From Ahaetulla prasina (taxonomy: Eukaryota; Chordata; Lepidosauria; Squamata; Colubridae), in contig NC_080540.1 of the NCBI RefSeq assembly GCF_028640845.1, positions 168,769,752 through 168,833,751 on the forward strand: 64,000 bases of DNA, read 5' to 3'. Positions 33,791-45,317 of the stretch are shown one piece after another. The position numbers and the translations under genes are program-made. Position 1 is the stretch's first letter. Each line of letters begins with the position of its first letter. The notes under the pieces are model-generated. The model saw only the letters and a list, made by a program, of their open reading frames with translations, did no database searches and was not told the origin of the DNA.

Positions 33791-34065
33791 GAATATCATT
33801 CTATACAATAGAAGCTATGTAACATAAAGAGTTGCAGTGCTCTTCTACTAAATGTCTTCACATCTATGGCCCTTTACAGACAACATATTTATAGTTATAG
33901 AAATCTGATGCCTGAAGAGTTGAATTTCAACCATATGTACATTTGGAATCTGCCTTATGTAATTCCCCAGAGTCTTCATTGATTGTGACTAATGAATACG
34001 GATAGCACAGATTACTGCCATTTAGTAGTGGAATGTAAATAAAAACTATGCTATAAGCCCTGAAA

Positions 34066-34295
34066 TAGCAATAGCAATAGAATTTAGACTTATATACTGC
34101 CTCACAGTGCTTTTACAGCCCTCTCTAAGCGGTTTACAGAGTCAGCATATTGTCCCCCAACAATCTGGGTCTTCCTTTTACCGACCTTGGAAGGATGGAA
34201 GGCTGAATCAACCTTCAGCTGGTCAGGATCGAACTCCTGGCTCTGGGAAGCATTAGCCTGCAATACTGCACTCTAACCCCTGCGCCACCACCTTT
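34066..34295 (-). mobile_element. tRNA-derived SINE, reverse
   Basis: 'tagcaatagcaatagaatttagacttatatac', 'cagccctctctaagcggtttacagagtcagcatattg', 'aacaatctgggtc', and a reversed tRNA-like head 'ctctaacccctgcgccaccac'. Reverse of the SINE at 10243. Confidence 0.85.
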
Positions 34296-34667
34296 CCTGG
34301 TATAAAAGCAAACTAACTTAACTAAATAAATGGACAGGTAAAACAAACTTAAATAATATGTAAAATTCGCTATTCTTTGTGTGTATATAGTGTGGCTCTA
34401 GGGATATGATTAACAGGATAAGCTTAAAATGGATGGAGGAATGGAAGGGTTCTTTCAGTCATCAAAAAAAAAAAACATTACCTGGCCATGTCTCTTGTCC
34501 TTTGTTTTCTTGCCTTTGTGTTTCCTGGAAACATGGTGTTCTCTGCAGTTGTTCTTCTTAGCACTAAAAGTCTCCCCTGCCAAACCTTCACCCCTTCCCA
34601 ATAAAAATTCTCACCCCATATTTTGATACATGGAACTAGCATTGTATAAAACTTAAAAATGAGCTAT

Positions 34668-35243
34668 GTCCATGATGGCGAACCTATGGCGTGCCACAGC
34701 TGGCATGCAGGGCCTTCTCTGCTGGCACGTGAGCCTTTGCCCAGCTCAGCTCAACTGCTCATGAATGCGTGTGCCTCCTGCCAGCCAGATGATTTTCGGG
34801 ATGTGCAGGAGGCATGTGCGGCCGGGGTTGCGCATGCGGGGGTGCGGGGGGGGGGTGTTGAGCACCCCACAGCCTGTTTTTGGGCCTAGGAGGCTTCCAG
34901 GAGTCTCCAAGCAGCCTGTTTTGGATGCCAGGTAAGTACAGGGCCCACGCGGAGACTGGGGAGGGTGAAAAAGGGGCCTTCCGGAAGTCCAGAAACAGGC
35001 CTGTTTTCGCCCTCCTGGAGGCTCGAGGAAAGCCTCCAGAGCCTGGGGGGAGCATGGTGCAGGAGGCATAGTAGGCCATGCCCACTATGGCCATGTCCAC
35101 CGGCAGAGAACCGGTTGCTAAAATTTTTGAATCCCACCCCTCATGCACGCATACGCGGGAATGGGTGGGGGATGGAAGAGCGCAGGAGTGCATGCATTAC
35201 GTTATGGGTTTTGGCACACAAAGAGAAAAAGGTTAGCCATAAC
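34668..35243. mobile_element. hAT-type MITE, GC-rich, possibly composite
   Basis: Starts near GTCCATGATGGCGAACCTATGG and ends GGTTAGCCATAAC, with an exact target site, TGAGCTAT, at 34660-34667 and 35244-35251. The middle (about 34880-35140) holds 'gagaaccggttgctaaaatttttgaatccc', typical of the other MITE family, so one element is probably nested in another. Long GC-driven frames here are not genes. Confidence 0.8.
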
Positions 35244-35251
35244 TGAGCTAT

Positions 35252-35880
35252 ACTATAAATGAGATACATGTATGCATGCCCCAATATAGCTTTTTATATT
35301 AATGGTGATTTTTAAGCATTGTGGCTTGATTTTTATTTTCACCATAATCCCCAAATGGGGATTTTTTCCCCCAGGCTGTTCAGTTTATGAATTAATCTTT
35401 GATATAGGTAGTTACCTAATTGCAATTTTGCTGAAGTTTCAGGGGATATTTAGATATTTTCTCGATATTGTGTTGGGAGTGTATCCCACACAGGGGCTGG
35501 TGGAAATGAATGATGGAAATATGAGGATGCTGCTTCAGTTCATATTGGTGTGACATTTCAAAACTAGGCAGAAAAAAAACCCCTAGCATTAATAGCTCAA
35601 TAAAAGACCCACAATTATGAACAATCTATATTGCAAAATAGAAAAATATTTTTCCCCTGAGTGGACTTGTGCAATAAATGTTCACAATAATTGGAAATGT
35701 TGCACATAGACGAACAGAATATAGAATAAAGTAAATCATTTTCAGCAAAATCCCATGCTGTTGTGGTTGTTGATGGAAAGGAACATCAGGAATATTTTAA
35801 AACTACGCTTGTTCTTCTGAACCACTTGTCCGTGTTCTTTTACCAATTTTTATCCCGCCTTTTTATTTTTACAAATAACT
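35252..35880. other. Intron sequence, unassigned
   Basis: AT-rich. Nothing recognised. Confidence 0.4.
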
Positions 35881-35884
35881 CATG

Positions 35885-36080
35885 GTTTCTGTGGAGATTC
35901 TCAGTCGTCCAGGTCATAGTTGTCTCTTTTTTTCTTCAAAAGGCCTATTTTTTCCCCCCTTCAGGAGAAGAAAACATTTCGCTTTTCATCCAAGAAGCTT
36001 TATCAGTTCTGAAGGCAGGGGGATAGAAGGATAGATCTTCCTCAAGGAAAAAAACAGTGCAGTTGCCTTTCAAATAAAAA
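35885..36080 (-). mobile_element. Penelope-like terminal fragment, reverse
   Basis: 'gtggagattctcagtcgtccaggtcatagttgtctc' and 'acatttcgcttttcatccaagaagctttatcagttctgaag' match the reverse of the family at 32105 and 59945. The hairpin is present but mutated. Confidence 0.7.
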
Positions 36081-36775
36081 AAAATGCACCTTTTAGACAA
36101 AAGAACAAACCTAATACTCCTTTGTGTCCTGGCACAGAGACTCCCACGTTAGGAGATTATTCACAATGACACCACCTTTCATTTTGTGATTCAAAAGAAT
36201 TTTGAAATTCAAGATCTGTCTGAATGTCATGGATTTCTTTCCTCTCCCTGTGCGCACTCCATTAAATGCATATTCTGTGTTTGGGCCTAGTCCTACCAGC
36301 TGGGTCATATATGGTATTAACTACAGTCCTGTTGCCTTGATAAAGACAGCAGCAGTGGGCAGAGTGCACACGAAGAATGTAAATGATGCAACTGATTTAA
36401 ATTCATAGCTCAGTTAATTAGTCCTGTTCTCCGCTTCCTACATCGCCCCTCCCCCTGACTGTATTAGACTTAATTGCAATCATTACCAGTAGTGGGGTCC
36501 CTAAGAATAAACAGAAGGAGTCTTGACTTCATCATTTCCCTCTAGCAAGTGTGAATATACGAAGAAAGAAATTTGAATCCTTGAACATTTCTGCCGAATG
36601 ACAAATGGAGGCACAGATCAAAGGCTGTGGGGAGCCACCCAGAAACAAGGGAAGCACAGGTGGAGAAAAATCAGGATCAGAGTGCAGATTCTGCACTCCG
36701 GAGGCATTTGCAGGAATTGAATCAAGCCATTTTTACTTGTGCCAGGACTGATAACCAGGAGCCACATTTAATATG
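36081..36775. other. Intron sequence, unassigned
   Basis: No gene or repeat recognised. Confidence 0.4.
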
Positions 36776-37010
36776 GAGAGCCAGTTTGGTCTAGTGGTTT
36801 AAGGCAGCAGTCTAGAAAACAGATCGTGAGTTCTAATCCCACCTTAGCCATGAAGGTCACCTGGGTGATTTTGGGCCAGTCACTCTCTCTCAGCTCAAGT
36901 CACCTTAAAGGGTTGTTGTTGTGGAGAAAAATAGGAGGAGGAAGGTATGTTGGAAATGTTTGCCACCTTGAGTTATTTTATAAAAATAATAAAGGCAGGT
37001 TATATATATC
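36776..37010 (+). mobile_element. tRNA-derived SINE (GAGAGCCAGTTTGGT head)
   Basis: Head 'gagagccagtttggtctagtgg' with A-box-like sequence, B-box-like 'gagttctaatcccacc', body 'tgattttgggccagtcactctctctcagc' and tail 'ttttataaaaataataaaggcaggttatata'. The fullest copy of this SINE in the window. Confidence 0.85.
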
Positions 37011-37067
37011 CTTTCACCTTTCAACTCCAATCCAGGAGCCCTGAGGCAGTCACTTACACAACAAACT

Positions 37068-37412
37068 ATTTTGTACCAGATTTATATTTTGCTGATAAAG
37101 AAATAAAGGGAGACTAGTATAGATCTATTTCAAGCTATTTAACTCTCATCAACTAGTCATACCCTTACTTGGATTCGAACTTGGGCTGCCTGCATATTAA
37201 ACAGTTGTATTAACCTCTGAGCCACACTTCTCCTCTCCTAAGTATTTTTTAAGAGGGGAGAGATTAAATGTTAAAAACACTTAATAATATGACAAAAATA
37301 ATAATATGATAAAGATAACATGGCTAGCTGATGAGAACTAAATAGCTTGAAATAGATCTGTGCTAGTCTCCCTTTATTTCTTTATCAACAAAATATAAAT
37401 TTGGTACAATAT
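37068..37412. repeat. Inverted repeat with about 90-base arms around a tRNA-like core
   Basis: Left arm (about 37068-37155) 'gataaagaaataaagggagactagtatagatctatttcaagctattt'; right arm (about 37320-37412) 'aaatagcttgaaatagatctgtgctagtctccctttatttctttatc'. The loop holds 'ggattcgaacttgggctgcc..cctctgagccaca', which reads as a tRNA-like B box and head on the minus strand. Confidence 0.8.
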
Positions 37413-37470
37413 ATGTGTGTGTGTGTGTCTGTGTCTGTGTGTGTGTGTGTGTCTGTGTGTGTGTGTGTAT
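37408..37470. repeat. TG microsatellite
   Basis: (TG)n interrupted by TCTG units, followed by a TA-rich stretch. Confidence 0.9.
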
Positions 37471-37866
37471 ACACATATATATAATTGTCTGAAAGTAGTA
37501 TGTGGAATCTCAGCAGGGGGCTGATTCCTTCTGGGAGTTATTTTGGGGAGAGGACATGGGTGACTGTCTTTCTAAGAAAAACACTAAGCCTTTTTCAAGA
37601 GTTTAGTGTGTTTCTGTGCTTCCCCCATAAAAAAAAAATATCCGGTAAAGCTCCATGGTGACATAAAAAGGACTTTGGATTGCCGTTTCCTTTTTAAAAA
37701 GGGCCAGATGGAAGAAGCCTTTATGTTACGGATGAGGAACTTTTGGCCCACCCATCAGGTTTCAAGCATGACTGGATCCCCTTTAAATTGTTTCACTGGA
37801 AATTTCCAAAAGTAATATTTATTGAAAAACATTAAGAAGTTATAATGAAAAGAATGTTAGTAATGA

Positions 37867-38520
37867 TTCAGTTGTTGTTGTTAGTTGCGAAGTTGTGTCC
37901 GACCCATCACGACCCCATGGACAACATTCCTCCAGGCCTTCTTGTCCTCTACCATTCCCCGGAGTCCATTTAAACTCAAGCCGACTGCTTCAGTAACTCC
38001 ATCCAGCCACCTCATTCTCTGTTGTCCCATTCTTCTTTTGCCCTCAATCTTTCCCAGAATTAGGTTCTTCTCCAGCGAGTCCTTCCTTCTCATTAGGTGG
38101 CCAAAGTATTTGAGTTTCATCTTCAGGATCTGGCCTTCTAAAGAGCAGTCAGGGTTGATCTCCTCTAGGACTGACCGGTTTGATTGTCTTGCAATCCAAG
38201 GGATTTGCAGGAGTCTTCTCCAGCACCATAGTTCAAAGGCCTCAATTCTTTGGCACTCAGCCTTTCTTATGGTCCAACTTTCATAGCCATACATTGCAAC
38301 TGGGAAAACCATAGCCTTGACTATATGCACTTTTGCTGGCAGAGTGATGTCTCTGGTTTTTAGAATGCTGTCTAGATTTGCCATAACTTTCCTCTCCAGG
38401 AGCAAGTGTCTTTTAATTTCATGGCTGCAGTCCCCATCTGCTGTGATCTTGGAGCCCAGGAAAATAAAATCTGTCACTAACTCCATTTCTTCCCCATCTA
38501 TTTGCCAGGAGTTGATTCAG
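37867..38520 (-). mobile_element. Bov-B (RTE) LINE, 3' part with open 201-codon frame
   Basis: The minus-strand frame 37884-38486 encodes the C-terminal region of Bov-B: DFIFLGSKITADGDCSHEIK, RKVMANLDSILKTRDITL, KVHIVKAMVFPVAMYGYESW, WCWRRLLQIPW and LIMRRKDSLEKxLILGKIEG-like text. The 3' end (GTCGGACACAACTTCGCAACT, then a GTT-rich tail read on +) is the Bov-B terminus. The open frame and good motif preservation show a young, 5'-truncated copy. It lies antisense to NCKAP1L. Confidence 0.9.
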
Positions 38521-38579
38521 TAATTAGCCCTATTTCAAACCCAGGATTTCAAACCATTTCACATTTTGTTTGTTCTTTC

Positions 38580-38780
38580 AATATCAACAACTAAAAAGCC
38601 ATATACAACCAGGCACCATATAAATACCACGCAGAGAATAGCCCAGCGCAGACATTCTGGAGAGAGAGAAGTTCCCTGGAGATGGGCTCCAGCATGAATC
38701 CAAAAGCTCGGAAGAAAAAAACCCTCATCTCGGTAACCGACCCAGATTGGATCCTACAACATTTCCTGGGACGCTTATAT
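38580..38780 (+). mobile_element. Penelope-like terminal fragment (GGGCTCCAGCA family)
   Basis: 'accaggcaccatataaatacc', 'gagaagttccctggagatgggctccagc', 'ccaaaagctcggaag' and 'gacccagattggatc' are the inverted counterpart of 50530-50680 and 50945-50990. The hairpin position has CTGGAGA instead of CTGANGA. Confidence 0.65.
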
Positions 38781-39569
38781 TTGCCTTCGTTCATGAATTA
38801 TAGAGTGTCCCTCTTCTCCTCCCAATCACTTCCCATTTTAAACTGTGCCAAGTTCATATTGAAGAGATGTGTGTTTCAAGAAAGAATTCCTCTTAAAGAA
38901 CAAACCAAATCCTGTATGACTCAGGAATCTTTTTTCACTCTTTCTTTCTTGGTATGTATGACTGTTGTACTGCACTTGAATTTCTAGAGGTCAAATATCT
39001 GAGTTTTCTGCTGTGTATTTTGCTGACTGCTTCTACACATCTACATAGGTTCACTTCTGCAGTTGCATCAATTGAAAAATTATCACTTGGCAGCCTTTAC
39101 ATGGCTTTATCATGATGAAGTTACTGGCATATTTTTGTCTCTAGCTACCACAATGGCATTACAGCATTGGCTGAAGGTTTTGAGAAAACGATTGACTGAC
39201 TGATCTTGCTTTGCTGAGTAATCTGCTTAGCTAAGTGTTGGTGCCCAGCCCAATCCAGCTGGAAAGCCTTAATGCTCCTGTTATGTCACTCTGCTCAGCT
39301 TTCCTGCAGTTCTGCTGCTATAGTTCTCTCTTTCAACTGTTTAGAAACATCACCTCTTCTCCAGGTTTCTTTTGGAGCTGCTTCTCTCCAAAGAGATGGG
39401 TAAATAGCAATAGCACTAACCCTAACCCTACCTACCATTCTGTGCCCCCTTCTCTCCCTGTCCCTCCCTCCTTCTCTTTCTCTCTCTCTCTGTCTCTTTC
39501 CTTGCATGTGGAAGGAAAGCAGCCTTTCCCCTGCTTTGCAGTCTCCCAGCACACTTACCCATATACATA
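38781..39569. other. Intron sequence, mostly unassigned
   Basis: Contains a SINE-tail-like 'atagcaatagcactaaccctaaccctacc' at about 39403-39431 and a CT-rich tract at about 39449-39500. No gene recognised. Confidence 0.5.
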
Positions 39570-39730
39570 ATAGCAATAGCACTTACACTTATATACCGTT
39601 TCACAGTGCTTTACAGCCCTCTCTAAGCATTTTACAAAGTCAGCCTATTGCTCCCAACAATTTGGGCCCTTGTTTTACCGACCTCAGAAGGATGGAAGCC
39701 TGAGTCAACCTTGAGCCTGGTGACACTCAA
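39570..39730 (-). mobile_element. tRNA-derived SINE, reverse, partial
   Basis: 'agcaatagcacttacacttatataccgtttcacagtgctttacagccctctctaagc' to 'gcctgagtcaaccttgagcctgg'. The tRNA-like head is missing. Confidence 0.8.
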
Positions 39731-40596
39731 AAGTCAAGTCCCAAAACTCTGTTAAAAGCCATCCATGCATGTCTTGGTTGATCCTTTCGAAAGGAAGTGG
39801 TGTCACTGTCACCTATGCCTCTGTTGTTGAGTTTTGGGAAACTCTACAAGGGTGCTTGAAGCTGAAGAAGAAATAAAGATGGTGGTGGCAGTGATGCTGA
39901 CAGGGAAGGTTCCTAACTCAATTAACATAAAAATGAATAAGTCTCCACTAACCCCTCCCCAACCCCTCATCAAATCTTGGCTTTTAAATGTTTCCCTAGT
40001 CAATTCCACTTGAATCTGAGCTTTTCACATTCCATGCATTTCTGTTTTCACAATGCATATCATGACTTGAAGTGAGGCAGATAATCTGCATAAATTATGC
40101 CATATGGGCTTTTCTGTACTTGAGGTTAAGCACAGCACAACTGTGGTTGCCATTTTTTGCTGCCAGGTTCCCATGAAGTTGCCTTCATCTCATCCACAGT
40201 CAGTGAGCGAAACAGGCTTGATTCTCCCCTGGTGATGCCAATACTGTAGCATTTAGCATTTTCTCTCTTCCTCTGATGCTGATCAAAGGCGGCATGAAGA
40301 TTCCAAGTCTGTTGGCCTTTGTTACTCATTATCTTGGAAGGTAGTCAGAGGACTTCAGTGGCTTGAAACAGAGGCAGTGGAGGTAGACTGAGGGAGCAGC
40401 AATGGGAGCAGCAAAATGTCATGCCAGTAAGTAGCGAGTAATTCAACGAGCAGTGGAGAAAGGCTGTGTCAAGCCATCTTTATCCCTCTGATTGGCTGCT
40501 TTGGTGATTTGTGGCCAAGGAATGGCTTAGAGAGACAGGACAGTTCTGTTGTTCCAGAAAAGGCTGTAGCAATTGAATTGTGTGAGATTGGTTACG
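39731..40596. other. Intron sequence, unassigned
   Basis: No gene or repeat recognised. Confidence 0.4.
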
Positions 40597-41324
40597 GGTA
40601 GATCTCCACTTACAAACATTCATTTAACGATTATTCAAAATTACGATACTGCTGAGAAAACTAACTTACAACCAGTCCTTGTATTTACAACCATAGCAAC
40701 ATCCCTGCAGTCTCATGATCAAAATACAGGTGTTTGGCAACTGGCATGCCTTTATGATGGTTGCAGCATCCTGGATGACTATTTGTGACATTTCTAGACA
40801 GTGTCCAACAAGCGAAGTCAATGGAGAAAGCTGAATTCACTTAACAACCATGTGATTTGATTCACATGATTTGATTTCTGATTTCTCCGTCTTGCCTTCT
40901 GATGCTTTGATTCTTGATTAGTTTCCATCCATTGTTTCTTGTCTTGCCTCTGGTGCAAGACAAGAAACAATGGATGGGAACTAATCAAGGAGAGAAGCAA
41001 CCTGGAATTAAGGAGAAGCTTCCTAACAGTGAGGACAATTAACCAATGGAACAGCTTTGCCTTCAGAAGTTGTGGGTGCTTCTTCACTGGACTTAAGAAA
41101 AGACTGGACAGCCATTTGTCTGAAATGGCATAGGGTCTCCTGCTGAAGGGGGTTGGACTAGAAACCTCCAAGGTCCCTGTCAGGTCTATTCTGATTGATT
41201 GATTGATTTGCTTAACGACTGTGGCAAAGAGGTAATAAAATCAGGCAGGACTCACTTAATGACTGCCTCACTTATTGATGAAACTTCTGGTTCCAATTGT
41301 GGTTGTAAGCTGAGGACTATCTGT
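40597..41324. mobile_element. MITE (GTCCTCAACTTA family) split by a CR1 palindrome
   Basis: Left part 40597-40866 ('gggtagatctccacttacaaac', 'caggtgtttggcaactggcatgcc') and right part about 41208-41324 ('gcttaacgactgtggcaaagaggtaataaaatc', 'gtggttgtaagctgaggactatctgt') belong to the family at 31751. The CR1 piece between them is a later insertion. Confidence 0.75.
40868..41207 (+). mobile_element. CR1 3' end with an inverted start
   Basis: From about 40962 the sequence is a CR1 3' end in + orientation (GQEKQWMGTNQGEKQPGIKEK-like text, 'gggggttggactagaaacctccaaggtccc', GATT tail). Just before it, 40910-40945 is the same stretch inverted: 'ttgattagtttccatccattgtttcttgtcttgc' against 'gcaagacaagaaacaatggatgggaactaatcaa'. 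The result is a hairpin of about 35 bases per arm with a short loop. Confidence 0.85.
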
Positions 41325-42790
41325 AGGTTGTTAGGTTGATTATATTTTAATATATTTGGCAGGTATGTCGGATGGTTGGAAACCAAGCATTTGCGGGGTG
41401 GGCAACATTTAAAATCCTCTGCTTGTGAAATTTCCATAGAGAACATACTTGCAATTTACACAGAACGCAAAGGCTTCCTTATTTTTTATCTTAGCACAAT
41501 ATGTAAACAGAATCAGTAAATAAACAAGATTAAATTTTGCAGCACAAAAGCAATATTTGCAACTGTGATTTGTTGAATGCAATTATAATTGTAGCTTGGT
41601 ATGATGTATAAGCAGAGCACACTGTTTGCAGCTTTCAACCTTATTCCTGGTTTGTTTTTTACGTGGACTTCTAACAACTCAGAACTGCATCATGATTAAG
41701 AGTAGGGTACACAGTCAAAAAAATTGTCCAAGCAGATGAAAATTACTTTGGTCATTTGTTGTATTAATTCCGTATTGTTTTTGATTGGATCAATAAATTA
41801 TGGCTTAATAGGAAATGTGATTGCACAATGCTTTTATTTATTTCAGGACACACAATGGTGAGAAGCACACAGTGGGCCATATGTTTTTGAGCTCTGCAGC
41901 TACTGGATAGTCTTTCATTTGCTTCCAAGAAGATGGAAGGAGATCTCATTTTAATTTGCAAGCATCCCTACCAGTCTACAGAGTTAACTGAGCTGGTATT
42001 TGTGGTAGGAAAACAGAATGTGAACCAACATCCAGGAGTTAAGAATTGGAAAGATCTGTAGTAATAAGTCCCTGTGTTTACTGCAAGGGTGCTGAATTGG
42101 TACACGCTACCTAAGTGAGAGGGTGGGTGCTCTGTCATTCACCATCAGCCTCTCCGCTTAAATCAGCTTGCGTATTTCATAGAGATGCTTGATAGAGTGG
42201 ACATAAGGTAGCAGGAGCCGACCTGTTCCGCTTTAAACAACCTTAAATGTTTTAATATTTGTTTCTTTAGCCCCCAGCTGCCTTTTCTGCCAGCTTTACA
42301 TGAAATCAGCAGAAGACTTTCACAGCCAGTTAATTCCTCTTCTCTTTTCCCTTCTGGCTCTTGGAAGTAACTGAAAATTTAAATCTAGTTCAAACGTTTA
42401 AGAGAGTCAGTGGCCCTATTTCAGTGATAGAGCAGCAAGAATGCAAAGTGGCCTTGCCACAAGGCCGGGGAGCAGGCAGGCAGCCTGTATGCCTGAAGGA
42501 TTATCGTCGAAGAAAAGAAATTGCATTTGGGTGTAGTTGTGGAGGCTAGGTTCAGGGAAGATTGAGATACAGGGAACTGAAGTAGCATCCTAGAGGGGCA
42601 AGATGTTGCCTGAGCAAATCCAGTGGGGAAAATTGTTTCTTTTGTCACTGGTCCTGAACTAACCACATGTATTTTGCTTCCTCTTCCCACTCGATCTTGT
42701 ATTTGTGCAGTAGGGAGGCAACATGGGCAGTAAGAAAGCATAAACACATTATTTGCTTTACTTTCATAAGACGTCTACAGCACAAGGCAA
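41325..42790. other. Intron sequence, unassigned
   Basis: About 1.5 kb without a gene or repeat that I recognise. Short frames have no family features. Confidence 0.4.
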
Positions 42791-42796
42791 TGAATA

Positions 42797-44340
42797 ACAG
42801 AGTTGGAAGGGACCTTGGAGGTTCAATCCCCTGCTCAGGCAGGAAGTCCTATACCATTTCAGTCAAATTGTTGTCTAATCTCTTCTTAAAAACTTCCAGG
42901 GTTGGAGTATTCACAGCTTCTGGAGGCAAGTTGGTCCAGTGATTAATTATTCTAACTGTCAGGAAATTTCTCCTTAGTTCTAGTTTGCTTCTTTCCTTTA
43001 TTAGTTTCCTTCCATTTCTGCCTTCAGATGCTTTGGGGAATAGGTTGACTCACTCTTCTTTGTGGCAGCCCCTGAGATATCGGAACACTGCTATCATGTC
43101 ACCCCTAGTCCTTTTCATTAAATTAGACATAACTCAATTCCAGCAACTGCTCTTTATGTGTTTTAGCCTCCAGACCCCTAATCATCTTTGTTCCTCTCTC
43201 TGCAAAAGTTTCAACTTTTTTTAACACTGTGATAACCAAAACTGGATGCAGTATTCTAAGTGTGGTCTTACCAAGGCATTATAAAGTAGTATTAACACTT
43301 TATATGATCTTGATTCTCTCCCTCAGTTAATGCATCCTAGGACTGCATTGGCTTTTTTGGAACTACAGCACAATGAGGGGTCATATTTATGTGATTGTCC
43401 ACTAGGACGCCAAGATCCCTTTCACAATTACTACTATTGAACCAGGTACCATCTATACTATACCACCTATTTGTATAGTACTTTTTTCACCGTTGTATTT
43501 CATTTTGTTAGATAGTACCCATTGTTCAAGTTTGTGAAGATCCCTCTGTATCTTAAACCTATCTTCTGAAGTGTTGGCTATTCCTGCCAGCTTGGTGTTG
43601 TCTGCAGATTGGATGAGTTTCCATTTATCCCCTCATCTAAATCATTGACGAAGATATTGAAGAGCATTGGGCTTAAGACAGAGCCTTGGGGTTTCTCGCT
43701 GCTTACTTCCCTCCATGTAGATGCAGTTCCGTTGAGGACTGCACGTTGAGTGCGGTTGATCAGCCAGTTACGAATCCAACGAGTGGTGATGCTATCTAAC
43801 CCACATTTTTCTATTTTATAAAGTAGTAAATTGTGGTAAGGATAAGAGAAATAAGGGATAATAAGGGACGTGGTGGCTCAGGGGCTAGGACGTTGAGCTT
43901 GTCGATCGAAAGGTCGGCAGCTCAGTGGTTCGAATCCCTAGTGCTACTGTGTAACGGGGTGAGCTCCCGTTACTTGTCCCAGCTTCTGCCAACCTAGCAG
44001 TTTCGAAAGCATGTAAAAATGCAAGTAGAAAAAATAGGGACCACCTTTGGTGGGAAGGTAACAGCGTTCCGTGCGCCTTTGGCATTGAGTCATGACCACA
44101 TGACCATAGAGACGTCTTCAGACAGCGTTGGCTCTTTGGCTTTGAAACGGAGATGAGCACTGCCCCCTAGAGTCAGCAACTACTAGCACGTATGTGCGAG
44201 GGGAACCTTTACCTTTACCTTTACCTTTACCTTTACCTTTAAGTTGTGGTCTACTTTATCAAATGCCTTACTGAAGACCAAGTAAATTATATCCACAGCA
44301 TTTTTCTGGTCCACTAATTTTATCACTTTGTCAAAGAAAT
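42797..44340 (-). mobile_element. CR1 LINE relic, interrupted by a Sauria SINE
   Basis: The + strand text 'aacagagttggaagggacc' starts the reversed CR1 3' end, and the sequence follows the CR1 at 25635 through 'aagacagagccttggggt' and 'cgttgagtgcggttgatcagccagttacg'. Frames are broken by many indels, so it is older. It breaks near 43840 and resumes at 44241 ('aagttgtggtctactttatcaaatgcc'). Confidence 0.9.
43865..44240 (+). mobile_element. Sauria SINE inserted in CR1
   Basis: Head GGGACGTGGTGGCTCAGGGG, B-box-like GGTTCGAATCCC, body 'gagctcccgttacttgtcccagcttctgcc', and the (ACCTTT)n tail of five units. About 24 unexplained bases lie between the CR1 break and the SINE head. Confidence 0.93.
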
Positions 44341-45056
44341 GGACTGGATAGTCATAGTCATATATTTGGGGGAATTAATATAATGAATCTACATTAAAAT
44401 TCAGACTAAAAACTGCATCTCTTCCAGATGCTGTAAACTTTCAGGACTTCATCTGCATTTAGAGAGCTGTGTGTGTGTAATGGGTATCATAGGGTTACAT
44501 GTAAAGTGTCAACAGTCCCTATGGCAAATGTAGCAAAAGAAACTCCTGGGACATTATTTTACCAAGAGTATAACTTTACTGATAATTCCACATAGGCACA
44601 GAAGACGCAAAGCCAGTTCTGAAGTTTTTGCATGCAAAGCAGCATAGGTAAAATCCCCTTTTCTCTCCTGGGCCGCCCATTATTCATTGTCCAGTAATCA
44701 ATTACAGTCAATTTGTTTTGGGAAATGGTCTGAGTACATTGGAGCTTCCCCATCATTTGACATTGGTCACTAGGACATTGCTAGATGACAAGTCGGCTCT
44801 CTTGCATTCCACAATTCCCTCCCAAGCATCCCTTGCATTCCAAACCTGCTCTCCCTGTTTCTGTTGTCGCTTGCGAGCAGGGTGCCTAGCAGGTCAGCCA
44901 TGACACAAAGTGTGGGAAGACAGGGAGAACGGCCTTGAGGGACAGGAGGACCAAGACAATAAAAGAGGACTAAGTCCAGGGCAGGAATGTAACCTGAATA
45001 AATGCCTCAAATGAGACCTTCCATAGTTCTCACAAAGATAAAGAGTAGGAGTGGGC

Positions 45057-45309
45057 CAGAGGTGGGTTTCAGCAAGTTCTGATCAGTTCTGGAGAACCGG
45101 TAGCGGAAATTTTGAGTAGTTCGGAGAACCGGTAGTAAAAATTCTGACTGGCCCCGCCCCCATCTATTCTCTGCCTCCCAAGTCCCAGCTGATTGGGAGG
45201 AAATGGGGATTTTGCAGTAACCTTCCTCTGCTACGCCCACCAAGCCATGACACACCCACCAAACCACACCCACAGAATCAGTAGTAAAAAGATTTGAAAC
45301 CCACCACTG
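45057..45309. mobile_element. hAT-type MITE (CAGAGGTGGGTTTCAG family)
   Basis: CAGAGGTGGGTTTCAGC to GAAACCCACCACTG. The target sites GAGTGGGC (45049-45056) and GAGAGGGC (45310-45317) match in 7 of 8. Inverted relative to the copy at 22423. Confidence 0.9.
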
Positions 45310-45317
45310 GAGAGGGC

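Noticed and set aside
34746..35246. Overlapping frames of 60 to 144 codons on both strands
   Set aside because: They lie within a GC-rich MITE with an exact 8-base target duplication. Open in several frames through composition; no family features.
39414..39430. Telomere-like CTAACCCTAACCC
   Set aside because: Only two units, in a SINE-tail-like context. Too short for an interstitial telomere.
43865..43945. Possible tRNA gene
   Set aside because: A/B box and tRNA-like head belong to the Sauria SINE. No complete cloverleaf and no discriminator end.
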